6,662 nt of DNA from JBBRCX01 sp038204465 (GTDB lineage: Bacteria > Planctomycetota > Phycisphaerae > Tepidisphaerales > Tepidisphaeraceae). Positions 5,572 to 6,662 of this stretch are shown one piece after another. Under the pieces are notes generated by a model. It saw only the letters and a program-made list of their open reading frames with translations. It made no database searches and was not told where the DNA came from. Both the position numbers and the translations under genes were made by a program. Every line of letters begins with the position of its first letter. Position 1 is the first letter of the stretch. The stretch is taken from assembly GCA_038204465.1 (NCBI GenBank), contig JBBRCX010000167.1:1-6662 (forward strand), in the 5' to 3' direction.

Positions 5572-6578
5572 TGCCCGTTATGCGCAAAGACCTCAAAATC
5601 GGAATGGCCGTCGGCGGCGTGTTTCTGCTGGTGGTGATCGCTTACCTGGTGGTGCACCGCAACTCCCCAGGCCGCGACGTGGCCCTCGACAAACCGAATC
5701 AGTCGACGGATGGCGCGGCGGTTGACGATCCAATTCCGGCACTTCCGCCTGGCGAGAATAGCTCGACTAAAAAGCCGGAGGTTGCATCAGGCGAAGACGC
5801 CAGTAAGACCGCTGCGCCGGCTGATCCATGGGTGAACAAGTCGAACGCCGATACCCATGCCCCCGCGAGCGAGCGGACGGGGACGGATACGGCGGCGGCC
5901 GAGTCCGGGGCGCCGAAGTCGTCGAACTGGGGGAAGATCCTTCAGACGGCCGGCGATATCCCGCCAATGCTGAGCATGACGCCCGATCTTCGCGACGGCA
6001 ATGCAGCGCAGGTTCGCCCCGTCAAGGTCGGCGGCGAGCGCACGCAGTACGCGGACGCGTCGGCTTCGGCCGGGGTGCGTAACGGGCACGATGGGTCGAG
6101 TGCTGCGCCACGCGCTCCGCTGGGGGAAGCGGCGACGCCGCCGACAACGCAACCGCATCCCGGCCGCACCCACACGATCCGGCCGGGCGAGACCTTCTCC
6201 ACGATCGCAAAAGCCGTCTATGGCAACTCGCGATATTACGTGCAAATCGCGAATGCCAATCCGACGGTGAACCCGACGAAGCTTCGGCCGAACATGGTGA
6301 TCAACCTGCCGGCGGAGTCGGAGCTTGGTGGGAAGAATCCCGCGGCGCCGAAGACGGCTAGCGGCGCCTCGGACGTGAAGATCGACCCGCGCAGCGAGTA
6401 CAAGGTGCAGCAGGGGGACAGCCTGTATCGGATCTCGTTGAAATGCTACGGGCGCGGGGATCGCGCGGGCGAGATCTACCAGTTGAACAAATCGACCATC
6501 GGCGCCGATTCAGCGAAGCTCAAGATCGATATGGTTCTCAAGCTCCCTGCCGCCCCGACGGCAACCGCATCGCGCTGA
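5571..6578 (+). CDS. membrane-anchored protein with two LysM domains
   Basis: The product has 335 residues from ATG 5571, or 332 from ATG 5580, which has the better-spaced ribosome site and would begin MRKDLKIGM. Basic residues are followed by one hydrophobic helix at about 11-28 (GMAVGGVFLLVVIAYLVV). No lipobox or clear signal-peptidase site is seen, so it is probably a membrane anchor with the rest outside. Residues 30-195 are low-complexity, rich in Ala, Pro, Ser, Thr, Asp and Gly, a likely flexible spacer. Two LysM domains follow: about 200-247 (HTIRPGETFSTIAKAVYGN to MVINLP) and about 276-326 (YKVQQGDSLYRISLKCYG to MVLKLP). LysM domains bind N-acetylglucosamine-containing glycans, mainly peptidoglycan, so cell-wall association is inferred. 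No enzyme domain is visible. It starts 33 bases after secDF on the same strand, so co-transcription is likely. The cellular role is not known. Confidence 0.92.
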   Translation: MPVMRKDLKIGMAVGGVFLLVVIAYLVVHRNSPGRDVALDKPNQSTDGAAVDDPIPALPPGENSSTKKPEVASGEDASKTAAPADPWVNKSNADTHAPASERTGTDTAAAESGAPKSSNWGKILQTAGDIPPMLSMTPDLRDGNAAQVRPVKVGGERTQYADASASAGVRNGHDGSSAAPRAPLGEAATPPTTQPHPGRTHTIRPGETFSTIAKAVYGNSRYYVQIANANPTVNPTKLRPNMVINLPAESELGGKNPAAPKTASGASDVKIDPRSEYKVQQGDSLYRISLKCYGRGDRAGEIYQLNKSTIGADSAKLKIDMVLKLPAAPTATASR

Positions 6579-6603
6579 TTGGTTGCTTTTCCTGGAACGA
6601 AGA

Positions 6604-6625
6604 AGGGCGGCATGGGAGCCGCCCT
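6604..6625. terminator. GC-rich hairpin after the LysM gene, possible terminator
   Basis: AGGGCGGC (6604-6611) and GCCGCCCT (6618-6625) form a perfect eight-base-pair stem with a six-base loop, 25 bases after the LysM stop. On the plus strand GGAAACAC follows, with no T-run, so intrinsic termination would be weak. On the minus strand the stem is followed by TCTTCGTT, which is more T-rich and could end a gene coming from the right. It most likely marks the end of the operon, and may act in both directions. Confidence 0.5.
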
Positions 6626-6662
6626 GGAAACACAGGTTGTGGATCAGTTGCTCACGCCCAGA

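Overview
This window comes from a GC-rich bacterium. It carries a queuosine/Sec gene block read left to right: the tail of an unidentified gene, tgt, yajC, a fused secDF, and a membrane-anchored LysM protein. The tgt-yajC-secD-secF order is a classic bacterial arrangement. The single-chain SecDF with large extra segments, the GC-rich codon use and a TTG start make me favour the Planctomycetes (perhaps Phycisphaerae-like). That placement is an inference from gene style, not something the sequence proves.

Layout: bases 1-455 are the C-terminal end of a gene that begins left of the window. The visible part is a low-complexity Ala/Arg/Gln/Glu/Ser tail. Bases 456-531 are a short leader without a normal gene; it holds a Shine-Dalgarno-like tract, a three-codon reading frame and a small inverted repeat. 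tgt (532-1743) encodes tRNA-guanine transglycosylase with all catalytic and zinc ligands intact. yajC starts on a TTG that overlaps the tgt stop codon. After 60 bases comes secDF (2157-5537), encoding a 1126-residue, 12-helix SecD-SecF fusion. Thirty-three bases later comes a 335-residue protein (5571-6578) with one N-terminal membrane helix and two C-terminal LysM domains. The last 84 bases hold a GC-rich hairpin.

Working together: YajC and SecDF are the accessory part of the Sec translocase and use the proton motive force to complete export. Tgt is a tRNA-modification enzyme that commonly shares this operon without a direct role in secretion. The LysM protein is probably exported and cell-wall associated. 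The tight same-strand spacing suggests one transcript from tgt, or from further upstream, to the LysM gene.

I found no evidence of a wholly new system. The most interesting points are two large insertions in the periplasmic domains of SecDF, an Asn-to-Ile change beside the key SecF aspartate, and the unusual leader in front of tgt. No tRNA, rRNA, CRISPR, IS element or attachment site was seen.
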